From DASZZZ01 sp036260375 (GTDB taxonomy: Bacteria; Actinomycetota; CADDZG01; WHSQ01), in assembly GCA_036260375.1 (NCBI GenBank), contig DASZZZ010000090.1, positions 1 to 18,063 on the forward strand: 18,063 nt of DNA, read 5' to 3'. Positions within the stretch are counted from its first letter, which is position 1, and each line of letters opens with the position of its first letter. The notes under the pieces were generated by a model that saw nothing but the letters and a program-made list of their open reading frames with translations, was not told where the DNA came from and made no database searches. Below, piece by piece: positions 1 to 7,981 of this stretch. Position numbers and translations under genes: made by a program.

Positions 1-1470
1 GATCGCGGCGTCGCGCTCGGCGTCGGTGAGGAGCTCGATGTCGCCGACGCGCACGTCGGGGTCGGCCGCGACCGCGCGCAGGACGTTCTCGTAGTGGGCG
101 AGCATGCGCTCGATGCGGTCGGCGTCGAAGAGGTCGGTGGAATAGTCGATCCACACGACGAGCCCGTCGGCGCGCTCGCCCACCTGCACGCTGAGGTCGA
201 AGCGCGAGACGCCGGGATCGACCGGGAACTGCGACACCTCGGCGTCGCCGAGGACGAAGCCGCCGCCGAAGAGGGCGGAGTTCTGTCCCGTGAACGAGAT
301 CTGGAACAGCGGGTTGCGGCTCTTGTCGCGCTCTGCGTCGAGCTCGTCGACGAGCCGCTCGAACGGCACAGCGTCGTGCGTACGGGCGTCGAAGATGTCG
401 CGCTTGACGCGCTCGACGAGCTCCGCGTACGTCGGGTTGCCGCCGACGTCGGTGCGCACGACGATCGTGTTGACGAAGAACCCGATCAACGGCTCGATCT
501 CGCGCCGGACGCGCCCCGCGGTCATGGATCCGAGCACGACGTCGTCCTGGCCCGTGTAACGGTGCAGGAGCGCGTCGAACGCGGCGAGCAGCCCGATGAA
601 GAGGCTGCCGCCGGCACGGTTGGCGTACGCCTTCAGCGCGTCGAGGACGTCGCGCGGGACGACGCGCATCGCTACCGCGCCGCGAAACGTCTGCTCACGC
701 GGACGCGGCCTGTCGGTCGGCATGTCGAGGACCGACAGGCCGGCGAGCTTCTCGCGCCAATAATCGAGGTGCTTCTCGAGCTCGTCCCCGGACGTGTTCT
801 CGCGCTGCCACTCGGAGAAGTCCGGGTACTGAACCTCGAGCTCGGGCAGCGGCGAGGGCCGGCCCGTGGAGAACGCGCCGTAGAGCGCGGACAGCTCGCG
901 CGCCATGACCTCGATCGAGGTCCCGTCGATGACGATGTGGTGTGTCGTCGTCGTGAGGACGTGGTCGCGCTCGGAGATGCGGATCAGGCCGGCGCGGAAC
1001 AGCGGCCCGCGCGCGAGGTCGAACGGGCGCGCCGCGTCCTCGCACGCGGCGCGCATCGCGGCGTCGTCGCGCTCCGACTCGGGCAGCGACGTCAGGTCCG
1101 TGACGGGGAACTCGATCTCTCCCGGTGGCGACACGACCTGGTACGGCACGCCGCCCTCCCCGACGAACGTCGTGCGCAGCGCGTCGTGACGCGTCACGAT
1201 CTCGGTGACGGCACGGCGCAGCGCGTCGACGTCGAGGTCGCCGCGGATGCGCAACGCGAACGGAACGTTGTAGAAGGGGTTGCCCGGGGCGAGCTGGTCG
1301 AGGAACCACAGACGCTGCTGCGCCATCGACGCGGGCACGCGCTCGCCGGGCGCGACCCGCCGCGCGAGGCGCTCCTTCGATCGCCGGCCCCGCCGGTCGA
1401 TGAGCCGGCCCAGCAGCTCCCGGCGTTCCCGCGTGTCCAGCTGAGCGACGCGCCGCGGTGCGTCAGCCAT
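1..1470 (-). CDS. Nonribosomal peptide synthetase, N-terminal condensation domain (partial, runs off left edge)
   Basis: The first 490 residues of an NRPS are visible and the frame is open to the window edge. After a basic N-terminal stretch (residues 1-45, rich in Arg), a complete condensation domain covers about residues 46-480. It has a normal first motif (QQRLWFLDQL near 51-60), an intact catalytic HHxxxDG (HHIVIDG, 177-183), GFFVNT, and SRNPLFQ. The last visible residues (DIELLTDAERDA) match the usual lead-in to an adenylation domain, which must lie beyond the edge. Condensation domains join the upstream carrier-bound residue to the next amino acid. With no epimerase upstream, an LCL-type domain is expected. 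The ATG at 1470 has a strong GGAGGG ribosome site five bases upstream and overlaps the previous stop by 8 bases, so the two NRPS genes are translationally coupled. The frame was read directly from the sequence; the substrate is unknown. Confidence 0.93.
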   Translation of the reverse strand, partial: MADAPRRVAQLDTRERRELLGRLIDRRGRRSKERLARRVAPGERVPASMAQQRLWFLDQLAPGNPFYNVPFALRIRGDLDVDALRRAVTEIVTRHDALRTTFVGEGGVPYQVVSPPGEIEFPVTDLTSLPESERDDAAMRAACEDAARPFDLARGPLFRAGLIRISERDHVLTTTTHHIVIDGTSIEVMARELSALYGAFSTGRPSPLPELEVQYPDFSEWQRENTSGDELEKHLDYWREKLAGLSVLDMPTDRPRPREQTFRGAVAMRVVPRDVLDALKAYANRAGGSLFIGLLAAFDALLHRYTGQDDVVLGSMTAGRVRREIEPLIGFFVNTIVVRTDVGGNPTYAELVERVKRDIFDARTHDAVPFERLVDELDAERDKSRNPLFQISFTGQNSALFGGGFVLGDAEVSQFPVDPGVSRFDLSVQVGERADGLVVWIDYSTDLFDADRIERMLAHYENVLRAVAADPDVRVGDIELLTDAERDAAI

Positions 1471-4400
1471 CGTGGCCCTCCGTGTTCTCGAGCAACTCGT
1501 TCAGCTCCTCCTCGGGCACCGACTCGAGGAGCGCCGCTTCGACGATGCGCGCCACGGATCGCAGCACGCGCGTCTCGAACACCTTCCTGAGATCGATCTC
1601 GACGCCGAGCCGGTCGCGGATCTCGGACACGAGGCGCGTCGCGAGCAGCGAGTGGCCCCCGAGCTCGAAGAAGTCGTCGAGCGCGCCGACCTCGTCGACG
1701 ACGAGGACGTCCCTCCACAGCTCCGCGACGATCTCCTCGACCGGCCCCTCCAGGGGCTCGAGCTCGCCGCGCTCCGCCGGCGCGCGCGTGGGGGCCGGAA
1801 GCGCCCTTCGATCGAGCTTGCCGTTCGCCGTCAACGGCATCGCGTCGAGCACGACGAAGCTCGTCGGAACCATGTGCTCGGGCAGGCGCTGCGCGAGGAA
1901 ATCGCGCAGCGCGCGGGTGTCGAACGTGACGAGCGGCGTCGGCTCGCGCGCGAACGCCGTCGCCGGCCGGTCGTCGACGGCGCGGGCGGGGGCCGCGTCG
2001 ACGACGCCCGCGACGCCGCGTCGGCGCGCCACGACGTCGAAGGTGTCGGGCCGCGCGCCGGTCGCCGTCTCGATCTCGTAGCCGAGGTCCTCGGCGAGGG
2101 CGCGCGCGTCGTCGGGGTCGATGCCCTGTTCCGGCTCCACGGGCGGAACCTCGGCGCCGCCCGGGTCCAACGCCGCGCCCGCGCGCACTGCGTCGACGAC
2201 GCGCGCGTTCGGGACGCCCTCGACGACGACCACGTCGGCCGCCGCGCCGGCGAGCACGCTGCGGAGATCGTCGAGCGCGCGCCGGTCCCCCCACGCCACG
2301 CGCTCGGCCGGCGCGTCCGCGGTGTCGCCGTCGCCGATCCACAGGACCGCGTCGTAGCGGAAGCAGTTCATCTCGGTGGCCGCCCGCCCGTGCTTCAGCA
2401 ACGTCTCGACGCGCGCGATGCCGGGCACGTCCCTGCGCAGCGCGTGGAAGAACGCGGGCTCGAGCAGGAGCTCGGGATCGTTCGTGCGCGCCGTGCGCGC
2501 GCGCTCGAGCACCTCGGCCATGGGCGCCCCGTCGGCGCGCGCGACCTGCACCGCGACGTGGAACGCATCGAGCAGACGCGCGTCCCGCACGTCGCCGACG
2601 AAGACGAAGCCGCCGGGGCGCACGCACGGCACGACCGCGGACAGCACCTCCAGGAGGTACGCGGAGCTCGGGAAGTACTGCGCCGTGGAGTTGAGGATCA
2701 CGGCGTCGAACTGCTGCCCCCGCCACGGCGACGAGTCGATCGCCTCGGCGCGTTCGACGCGCACGTCGTCCGGCATCCCCGGCACCGAGCGGAGATGGGC
2801 GCGGACGTGGTCGACCGCGGCCTCGGAGAAATCCGTCGCGACGTAGCGCTCGGAGCGCGGCGCGAGCCGGAACAGCAGCAGCCCGGTGCCGCACCCGATC
2901 TCGAGGACGTGGCGCGGTCGTCGCTCCGCGATGCGCGCCACGGTCTCGTCGACCCACTCGCGCATCTCGTCCGCGGAGATCGGTTCGCCGGTGAACGAGC
3001 TGTGCCATCCCGAGATGTCGAACGTCGGGTCGCCGCCTCCGACGGTCGAGTACGCCTCATCGAACAGCGTCTGCCACCGCGTCGCGTCGTGGTCTTCCTG
3101 CGCCGTCGCGTCGCGCAGGCACACGTACGCGACGAGACGCTTGTCGCCCGGGACGTCCTCGCGCGCGACGACCGCGCTCTCGCGCACGGCCGGATAGGCC
3201 GCGAGCGCCGTCTGGATCTCGCCGGGTTCGATTCGGAAGCCGCGGATCTTGACCTGGTCGTCCGCGCGCCCCAGGTACTCGAGGTCGCCGTCGGGCAGCA
3301 GCCGCGCCCGGTCGCCGGACCGGTACAGACGCGCGCCGGGACGGTCGCAGAACGGATCGGCGACGAAGCGTTGCTCGGTGAGCTCGGGCCGGCCGAGGTA
3401 GCCGCGCGCGACGCCGTCGCCGCCGACGTAGATCTCGCCGGGGAAGCCGACCGGCACCGGCTCCATGTGCTCGTCGAGGACGTACACGTCGAGGTCCTGG
3501 ATGGGGCGCCCGATCACGCTGCGCGGCGCCAGCGCGACGTCCGACGCGCGCAGCGGCCGGTAGGTGACGTGGACCGTCGTCTCGGTGATGCCGTACATGT
3601 TCACGAGCAGCGGGCGGTCGTCCGAGTGATGCTCGTACCACGGCGCGAGATCGGCGAGACCCAGCGCCTCGCCGCCGAAGACGACGACGCGCAGCGCAAG
3701 GTCCGGCGCGGCGCCGTTCGACTCCTCGTACGAGACGAGCTGCCGGAACGCGGACGGCGTCTGGTTCAGCACCGTCACGCCCTCGCGCCGCAGCAGCTCG
3801 TAGAACTCGGAGACCGACCTGCTCACCCAGTACGGCACGACGACGAGGCGTCCCCCGTACAACAGCGCGCCCCACATCTCCCACACGGAGAAGTCGAATG
3901 CGAACGAGTGGAACATCGTCCACACGTCGCGCTCGCTGAAACCGAACCACTCGTCCGTCGCGGCGAACAGACGGACGACGTTGGCGTGCGTGACCACGAC
4001 GCCCTTCGGCGTCCCGGTCGAGCCCGACGTGTAGATGACGTACGCGACGTCGTCGGGGCTCGACGCGACCGCGGGCGGATCGTCCCGGCCCCCGTCGAGC
4101 TCCTCCAGGACGACCGCACGAGCGCCCTCCGCCGGCGCCGCCTCGGCGAGGTCGCGCTGCGTCACGACCACGTCGCAGCCGGCGTCGTCGACGACGAGCC
4201 GCAGCCGGTCGGGCGGGTGCACCGGGTCGAGCGGGACGTACGCCGCGCCGGCCTTGAGGACGCCGAGCGCGGCGACCGCGACGTCGACGGAGCGCTCGAC
4301 GTAGACGCCGACGCGCGCGCCCGGGCCGGCGCCGAGCTCCGTCAGGCGGCGTGCGAGCGCGTTCGCGGCGCGGTCGAGATCGCGGTAGGTGAGCGACACG

Positions 4401-5881
4401 CCGTCGCACGTGACCGCGACCGCACCGGGACGCGCCCACGCGCGCGCTTCGAAGAGCCGGTGGATGCACGCGCGCCCGTGCGCCTCGCCGCGCCGACGCC
4501 CCCACGCGAGCACGCGGGCGCGCTCGTCCGGGTCCATGAGCGACAGCCGCGACAGCGCAGCGTCGGGCCGCGCGACGGCGTCGTCGAGCAACGTACGCAG
4601 GTGCCGCGCGAGGCGCGCCGCGGTGTCGTCGCCGAGGAGACTGCGCGAGTAGGCGAACGTCCCCGCGACGACGTCGCCGCGGCGCTCGAACGCGACGTCG
4701 AGATCGTGGACGACGCGTCCCGTGTGGACGTCGAAGCGCTCGACCGAGAGCTCGCCGAACGACGGCACGGGGGCCGCGTCGCGATACGACAGCACGACGT
4801 TGAACAGCGGCGGGCGCGACGGGTCGCGCTCCGGGTCGAGCTCCTGGACGACCCGCTCGAACGGCACGTGCGAGCGGGCGAGCGCGTCGCGCAGTACGGT
4901 CTCCACGCTCGCCGCCAGGACGCCGAACGCGGGGTCGCCGGACGCGTCGACGCGCAGCGCGACGAGGTTCGACATCGGCCCCACCACGTCGCCGAAGCGC
5001 GGGTCGGTCCGGCCCCCGGTCCGCGTTCCGACGACGACGTCGTCCTCGCCCGACAGCCGCCGCAGCAACGCGACGAACGCCGCCAGCAGCACGGCCTCCG
5101 GCGACGTCCCGAGACGCGTCGCGGCGGCGTCGAGGCGGGCGGTCGCGGGGGCGTCGAGCTCGATCCCGCGCGCGCCGCCCTCGTCCGTCGGGATCGGAGG
5201 CCGCGTGCGGTCGGCCGGGACGTCGAGCGCGACCGGCGCGCCGGCGAGGCGGTTGCGCCAGTACGCCAGGTCGTCGTCGTGCGCGCCCGCCTCGGCGCGC
5301 TCGCGCGGCCACTGCGAGAGGGCGGCATAGCCGGCGTCGAGCGGCGGCAGCGGCGACGCGTCGCCCGCCACGAGGGCGCCGTAGACGGCCCCGATCTCGC
5401 GCGCGACGATTTCGACCGACGCGGGATCCGCGACGAGGTCGTGCGTCGTGAGCGTGACGACGTGGTCGCGCTCCGAGACGCGGACGAGACCGGCCCGGAA
5501 CAGGGGGCCGCGGGCGAGGTCGAACGGGCGCGCCGCGTCGTCGGCCGCGGCGCGCGCCGCGGCGTCGTCGCGTTCGTCTTCGGGAAGCGACGTCAGGTCC
5601 GTGACTGGCAGCTCGACGCCGGCCGGCGGCGCGACCACCTCGTGCGGCGTCCCACCGTCGGCCGCGAACGTCGTGCGCAACGCGTCGTGGCGGGCGACGA
5701 CCTCCGTCACGGCGCGCCTCAGCGAGTCGGCGTCGAGCTCGCCCCGCACGCGCAACGCGAACGGGACGTTGTGAGCCGCGCTGCGCGGCATGAACTGCTC
5801 GACGAGCCACGGACGCTCGTGCCCGAGCGACGCGGGGCGCTCGGCCCCGTCGACGCGCGCGGCGACCTCGCCGCGGGTCAT
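1463..5881 (-). CDS. Nonribosomal peptide synthetase module: degenerate C, Thr-type A interrupted by N-methyltransferase, PCP
   Basis: A 1472-residue single-module NRPS. A condensation-like domain spans about 14-445, but its catalytic motif reads HDLVADP (147-153) instead of HHxxxDG. The adenylation domain starts near 470, with YTSGSTGTPKG (617-627), FDFSVWEMW (662-670), NMYGITETT (761-769) and the A8 segment GRADDQVKIRGFRIEPGEI (871-889). A SAM-dependent methyltransferase (about 935-1290, motif VLEIGCGTG 992-1000) is inserted after A8. The adenylation domain then resumes with LPEHMVP (1333-1339) and NGK (K1355). The carrier domain has GGHS, with Ser1411 as the phosphopantetheine site. Specificity residues D663, F664, W667, N706, V734, G736, M762, V770, H771 and K1355 differ from the published Thr code DFWNIGMVHK at one position. 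The predicted product is N-methyl-threonyl-S-carrier. The ATG at 5881 is the only in-frame start after the stop at 5942-5944; no clear Shine-Dalgarno is seen. Confidence 0.95.
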   Translation of the reverse strand: MTRGEVAARVDGAERPASLGHERPWLVEQFMPRSAAHNVPFALRVRGELDADSLRRAVTEVVARHDALRTTFAADGGTPHEVVAPPAGVELPVTDLTSLPEDERDDAAARAAADDAARPFDLARGPLFRAGLVRVSERDHVVTLTTHDLVADPASVEIVAREIGAVYGALVAGDASPLPPLDAGYAALSQWPRERAEAGAHDDDLAYWRNRLAGAPVALDVPADRTRPPIPTDEGGARGIELDAPATARLDAAATRLGTSPEAVLLAAFVALLRRLSGEDDVVVGTRTGGRTDPRFGDVVGPMSNLVALRVDASGDPAFGVLAASVETVLRDALARSHVPFERVVQELDPERDPSRPPLFNVVLSYRDAAPVPSFGELSVERFDVHTGRVVHDLDVAFERRGDVVAGTFAYSRSLLGDDTAARLARHLRTLLDDAVARPDAALSRLSLMDPDERARVLAWGRRRGEAHGRACIHRLFEARAWARPGAVAVTCDGVSLTYRDLDRAANALARRLTELGAGPGARVGVYVERSVDVAVAALGVLKAGAAYVPLDPVHPPDRLRLVVDDAGCDVVVTQRDLAEAAPAEGARAVVLEELDGGRDDPPAVASSPDDVAYVIYTSGSTGTPKGVVVTHANVVRLFAATDEWFGFSERDVWTMFHSFAFDFSVWEMWGALLYGGRLVVVPYWVSRSVSEFYELLRREGVTVLNQTPSAFRQLVSYEESNGAAPDLALRVVVFGGEALGLADLAPWYEHHSDDRPLLVNMYGITETTVHVTYRPLRASDVALAPRSVIGRPIQDLDVYVLDEHMEPVPVGFPGEIYVGGDGVARGYLGRPELTEQRFVADPFCDRPGARLYRSGDRARLLPDGDLEYLGRADDQVKIRGFRIEPGEIQTALAAYPAVRESAVVAREDVPGDKRLVAYVCLRDATAQEDHDATRWQTLFDEAYSTVGGGDPTFDISGWHSSFTGEPISADEMREWVDETVARIAERRPRHVLEIGCGTGLLLFRLAPRSERYVATDFSEAAVDHVRAHLRSVPGMPDDVRVERAEAIDSSPWRGQQFDAVILNSTAQYFPSSAYLLEVLSAVVPCVRPGGFVFVGDVRDARLLDAFHVAVQVARADGAPMAEVLERARTARTNDPELLLEPAFFHALRRDVPGIARVETLLKHGRAATEMNCFRYDAVLWIGDGDTADAPAERVAWGDRRALDDLRSVLAGAAADVVVVEGVPNARVVDAVRAGAALDPGGAEVPPVEPEQGIDPDDARALAEDLGYEIETATGARPDTFDVVARRRGVAGVVDAAPARAVDDRPATAFAREPTPLVTFDTRALRDFLAQRLPEHMVPTSFVVLDAMPLTANGKLDRRALPAPTRAPAERGELEPLEGPVEEIVAELWRDVLVVDEVGALDDFFELGGHSLLATRLVSEIRDRLGVEIDLRKVFETRVLRSVARIVEAALLESVPEEELNELLENTEGHDG
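1476..1481 (-). promoter_or_regulatory. Ribosome binding site of the second NRPS gene
   Basis: On the minus strand GGAGGG lies five bases before the ATG at 1470, inside the last codons of the upstream NRPS gene. It fixes the start of the downstream gene and supports coupled translation across the ATGGCTGA overlap. Confidence 0.7.
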
Positions 5882-6015
5882 CGGGCGCCGCCCGGACGGC
5901 CGGCGGACGGCGACGGCCGGCGTCGACTCACGGAGAGCGCGTCAGCGCGTGGGCGCGCATGCGCCACGATCGACCGCATCTGGTTCCCCCACCCCCGGCG
6001 CAGCATCTTCCCCCC

Positions 6016-6040
6016 GGTCGTCTAAACCGCGTAGACAACC
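6016..6040. promoter_or_regulatory. Palindromic candidate operator upstream of the NRPS operon
   Basis: The imperfect inverted repeat GGT-c-GTCTA, seven bases, TAGAC-a-ACC lies about 135 bases before the NRPS start codon. A further half-site-like GGTCTAG follows at 6044-6050. The arms match at 8 of 9 positions. The location in the 226-base gap (5882-6107) between the dehydrogenase gene and the NRPS gene fits a regulator-binding site. No convincing -35/-10 pair could be assigned here, and no adjacent regulator gene is in the window. The role is inferred; only the symmetry is seen. Confidence 0.35.
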
Positions 6041-6070
6041 GTCGGTCTAGGGCGCAGTCATAACACAGAT

Positions 6071-6102
6071 CGCGCCGGCCGGGCACCCCCGGATCGGGCG
6101 CG
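6071..6102 (-). terminator. Terminator-like hairpin after the hydroxyacyl-CoA dehydrogenase gene
   Basis: Reading the minus strand just after the TAG at 6108-6110, there is an outer stem CGCGCC/GGCGCG and an inner stem CCGGG/CCCGG around a GGTG loop. The sequence following it is only weakly T-rich (ATCTGTGTTATGACT). Position and symmetry fit an intrinsic terminator separating the dehydrogenase from the NRPS operon, but the poor T-tract lowers certainty. Confidence 0.4.
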
Positions 6103-6107
6103 CGACG

Positions 6108-7871
6108 CTACGCGTACTCGTGGAAGCCGCGCCCCGCCTTGCGGCCGACGTAGCCCGCGCGCACCATGTGCTCCAGCAGCGGGGCGGGCGCGTAGCGGCG
6201 CTCGCGGAACTCGTGGTGCAGCGAGTCGAGGACCGCGTGCGTCACGTCGAGCCCGACGACGTCGATGAGCTCGAACGGCCCCATGGGGTGGGCGCAGCCG
6301 AGCTTCATCGCGGTGTCTATGTCCGCCGGAGTGCCGTAGCCCTCCTCGTGCATGCGCACCGCGTCGTTGAGGTACGGGAACAACAGGAAGTTCACGATGA
6401 AGCCGGCGCGGTCGCGGCACCGCACCGGCCGCTTGCCGAGCGCCCGGACCCACGTCGTGGCGCGCTTCTCCGCCTCGCCGGAGGTCGCCACGGTGCGCAC
6501 GACCTCGACGAGCCGCATCGCGGGGGCCGGGTTGAAGAAGTGCAGCCCGACGACGCGGTCGGGGCGGTCGGTCGCCGCGGCGAGGTCGACGACCGGGAGC
6601 GACGACGTCGTCGTCGCGAGGATCGCCTCCGGCTTCACGCACCGGTCCAGCTCCATGAACAGCTCGCGCTTGACTTCGAGCGACTCGGCGACGGCCTCGA
6701 GCACGACGTCGGCGGCCGCGAACTCCGATGCGTCGGTCGTCGTCGTGATCCGGTCGAGCGCGGCGGCGGCCTCGGCGTCCTCGAGCTTGCCCTTGGACAC
6801 CGCGGCGCCGAGGCTCGCCTCGATCGCGGCGCGCGCCTTGTCGAGCGCGCCGCGCGTGCGGCCGCGCAGCACGACGTCGTTGCCCGCGCACGCGGCCACG
6901 TGCGCGATCCCCGCCGCCATGACGCCGGTGCCGGCGATGCCGACCGTCGCGACGTCGGAGTGCGGAACACCGGCGCTGTCGGGCACGGCGTCGACGATCT
7001 TCGACGACTCGGGCGCCTCGTAGCGGTAGAAGCCGCGCCCGGTCTTGCGCCCGAGGTAGCCGGCGACGACGTACTGCTTGAGCAGCGGCGCGGGCGCGTC
7101 CTGGTCGTCGCGGAACTGCCGCCACAACGCCTCGCAGATCTCGTACGCAGAGTCGAGCCCGATGAGGTCGAGCAGCTCGAGCGGCCCCATCGGGTGCCCG
7201 CACCCGAGCTTCATCGCGGCGTCGATGTCCTCGCGCGACGCGTAGCCGCCGTCGAGCATGCGGACCGCGGAGTTGAGATACGGGAACAGGAGCAGGTTGG
7301 CGATGAACCCGGCGCGGTCCCGGCACGGCACGGGGCTCTTGCCGAGGCGCTGCGCGAACGCGCGCGCCGAGTCGAGGACCGACTCGTCGGTCGCCACGGT
7401 GTGCACGAGCTCGACCAGCTTCATGACCTGCGGCGGGTTGAAGAAGTGGAACCCGAGGACTCGGTCGGGGCGGCGCGTCGAGACCGCCATGTCGATCACC
7501 GGCAGCGACGACGTGTTCGTGGCGAGGATCGCGTCGGGCGGCAGGATCGCGTCGAGGCGCCCGAAGACGTCCTTCTTGAGGTCGAGGTGCTCGGGCACGG
7601 CCTCGACGACGAGGTCGCAGTCGCGCAGGTCGTCGAACGACGTCGTGCCTCGGATGCGGCCGAGGATCGCGTCGGCGTCGGCGCGCTCGAGGCGCCCGCG
7701 CGCCACGGCGCGCTCGATGCCGCGCGCGATGCGCTCGCGCCCCGCGGCGATGAGCTCGTCGGTCGGCTCGGAGAAGACGACCTCTATGCCGGCGCGCGCG
7801 CAGACCTCGCAGATGCCCGAGCCCATCGTGCCGCAGCCGATCACGCCGACTCGCCGGATCTCGATGCTCAC
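6108..7871 (-). CDS. Tandem-fused 3-hydroxybutyryl-CoA (3-hydroxyacyl-CoA) dehydrogenase
   Basis: A 587-residue protein made of two consecutive copies of the bacterial 3-hydroxyacyl-CoA dehydrogenase fold, joined near residue 305. The first copy has the NAD-binding GCGTMG (12-17), TNTSSLP (118-124), HFFNP with His142, Glu154 and Asn192. The second has GTGVMA (314-319), TTTSSLP (419-425), HFFNP with His444, Glu456 and Asn494. The catalytic His/Glu pair is therefore present in both halves. The family interconverts 3-hydroxyacyl-CoA and 3-oxoacyl-CoA with NAD(P)H; single-copy members are about 285 residues, and double-length members are known in actinobacteria. The GTG at 7871 was chosen because GGGGAG lies five bases upstream and the Rossmann strand follows directly. 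An in-frame ATG at 7979 would run almost to the divergent mutase start and adds low-complexity residues. Pairing with that mutase suggests acetoacetyl-CoA/3-hydroxybutyryl-CoA chemistry. Confidence 0.93.
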   Translation of the reverse strand: MSIEIRRVGVIGCGTMGSGICEVCARAGIEVVFSEPTDELIAAGRERIARGIERAVARGRLERADADAILGRIRGTTSFDDLRDCDLVVEAVPEHLDLKKDVFGRLDAILPPDAILATNTSSLPVIDMAVSTRRPDRVLGFHFFNPPQVMKLVELVHTVATDESVLDSARAFAQRLGKSPVPCRDRAGFIANLLLFPYLNSAVRMLDGGYASREDIDAAMKLGCGHPMGPLELLDLIGLDSAYEICEALWRQFRDDQDAPAPLLKQYVVAGYLGRKTGRGFYRYEAPESSKIVDAVPDSAGVPHSDVATVGIAGTGVMAAGIAHVAACAGNDVVLRGRTRGALDKARAAIEASLGAAVSKGKLEDAEAAAALDRITTTTDASEFAAADVVLEAVAESLEVKRELFMELDRCVKPEAILATTTSSLPVVDLAAATDRPDRVVGLHFFNPAPAMRLVEVVRTVATSGEAEKRATTWVRALGKRPVRCRDRAGFIVNFLLFPYLNDAVRMHEEGYGTPADIDTAMKLGCAHPMGPFELIDVVGLDVTHAVLDSLHHEFRERRYAPAPLLEHMVRAGYVGRKAGRGFHEYA

Positions 7872-7876
7872 GTCGT

Positions 7877-7882
7877 CTCCCC
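7877..7882 (-). promoter_or_regulatory. Ribosome binding site deciding the dehydrogenase start
   Basis: GGGGAG on the minus strand lies five bases before the GTG at 7871. It argues for this start over the upstream in-frame ATG at 7979. Confidence 0.6.
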
Positions 7883-7936
7883 GTTCCGGACCGGCCCCCG
7901 TGACGCGCGCGGCGCGCCGGGCCGGAGCTCGGCGCA

Positions 7937-7942
7937 AGCCTA
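7937..7942 (-). promoter_or_regulatory. Possible -10 element for the dehydrogenase gene
   Basis: TAGGCT on the minus strand fits the actinobacterial TANNNT -10 pattern and would give a 5' leader of roughly 60 bases. No good -35 was seen at the expected distance, so this is tentative. Confidence 0.25.
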
Positions 7943-7968
7943 GCGCCGCCGCGCGCGCGGGGGCCGCG

Positions 7969-7974
7969 TACGAT
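7969..7974 (+). promoter_or_regulatory. Leaderless -10 element (TACGAT) of the ethylmalonyl-CoA mutase gene
   Basis: TACGAT fits the TANNNT -10 consensus and ends seven bases before the GTG at 7982. Transcription would then begin at or within a base or two of the start codon. No Shine-Dalgarno precedes the GTG. Together these point to a leaderless mRNA, which is common in actinobacteria. Confidence 0.5.
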
Positions 7975-7981
7975 TGCACCC

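Noticed and set aside
1472..6025. A 1517-codon open frame on the plus strand opposite the NRPS gene
   Set aside because: Its product is a low-complexity Arg/Val/Asp/Glu-rich chain with no recognisable domain. The minus strand encodes clear NRPS motifs throughout. Long antisense frames are expected in such GC-rich DNA.
6120..7943. A 607-codon plus-strand frame opposite the tandem dehydrogenase
   Set aside because: It has no domain content and is repetitive in Arg/Asp/Val. The minus-strand product is an unmistakable duplicated dehydrogenase.
7872..7979. Longer N-terminus for the dehydrogenase starting at ATG 7979
   Set aside because: It would add 36 low-complexity residues and run almost to the mutase start. 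The GTG at 7871 has a good ribosome site and begins right at the nucleotide-binding strand.
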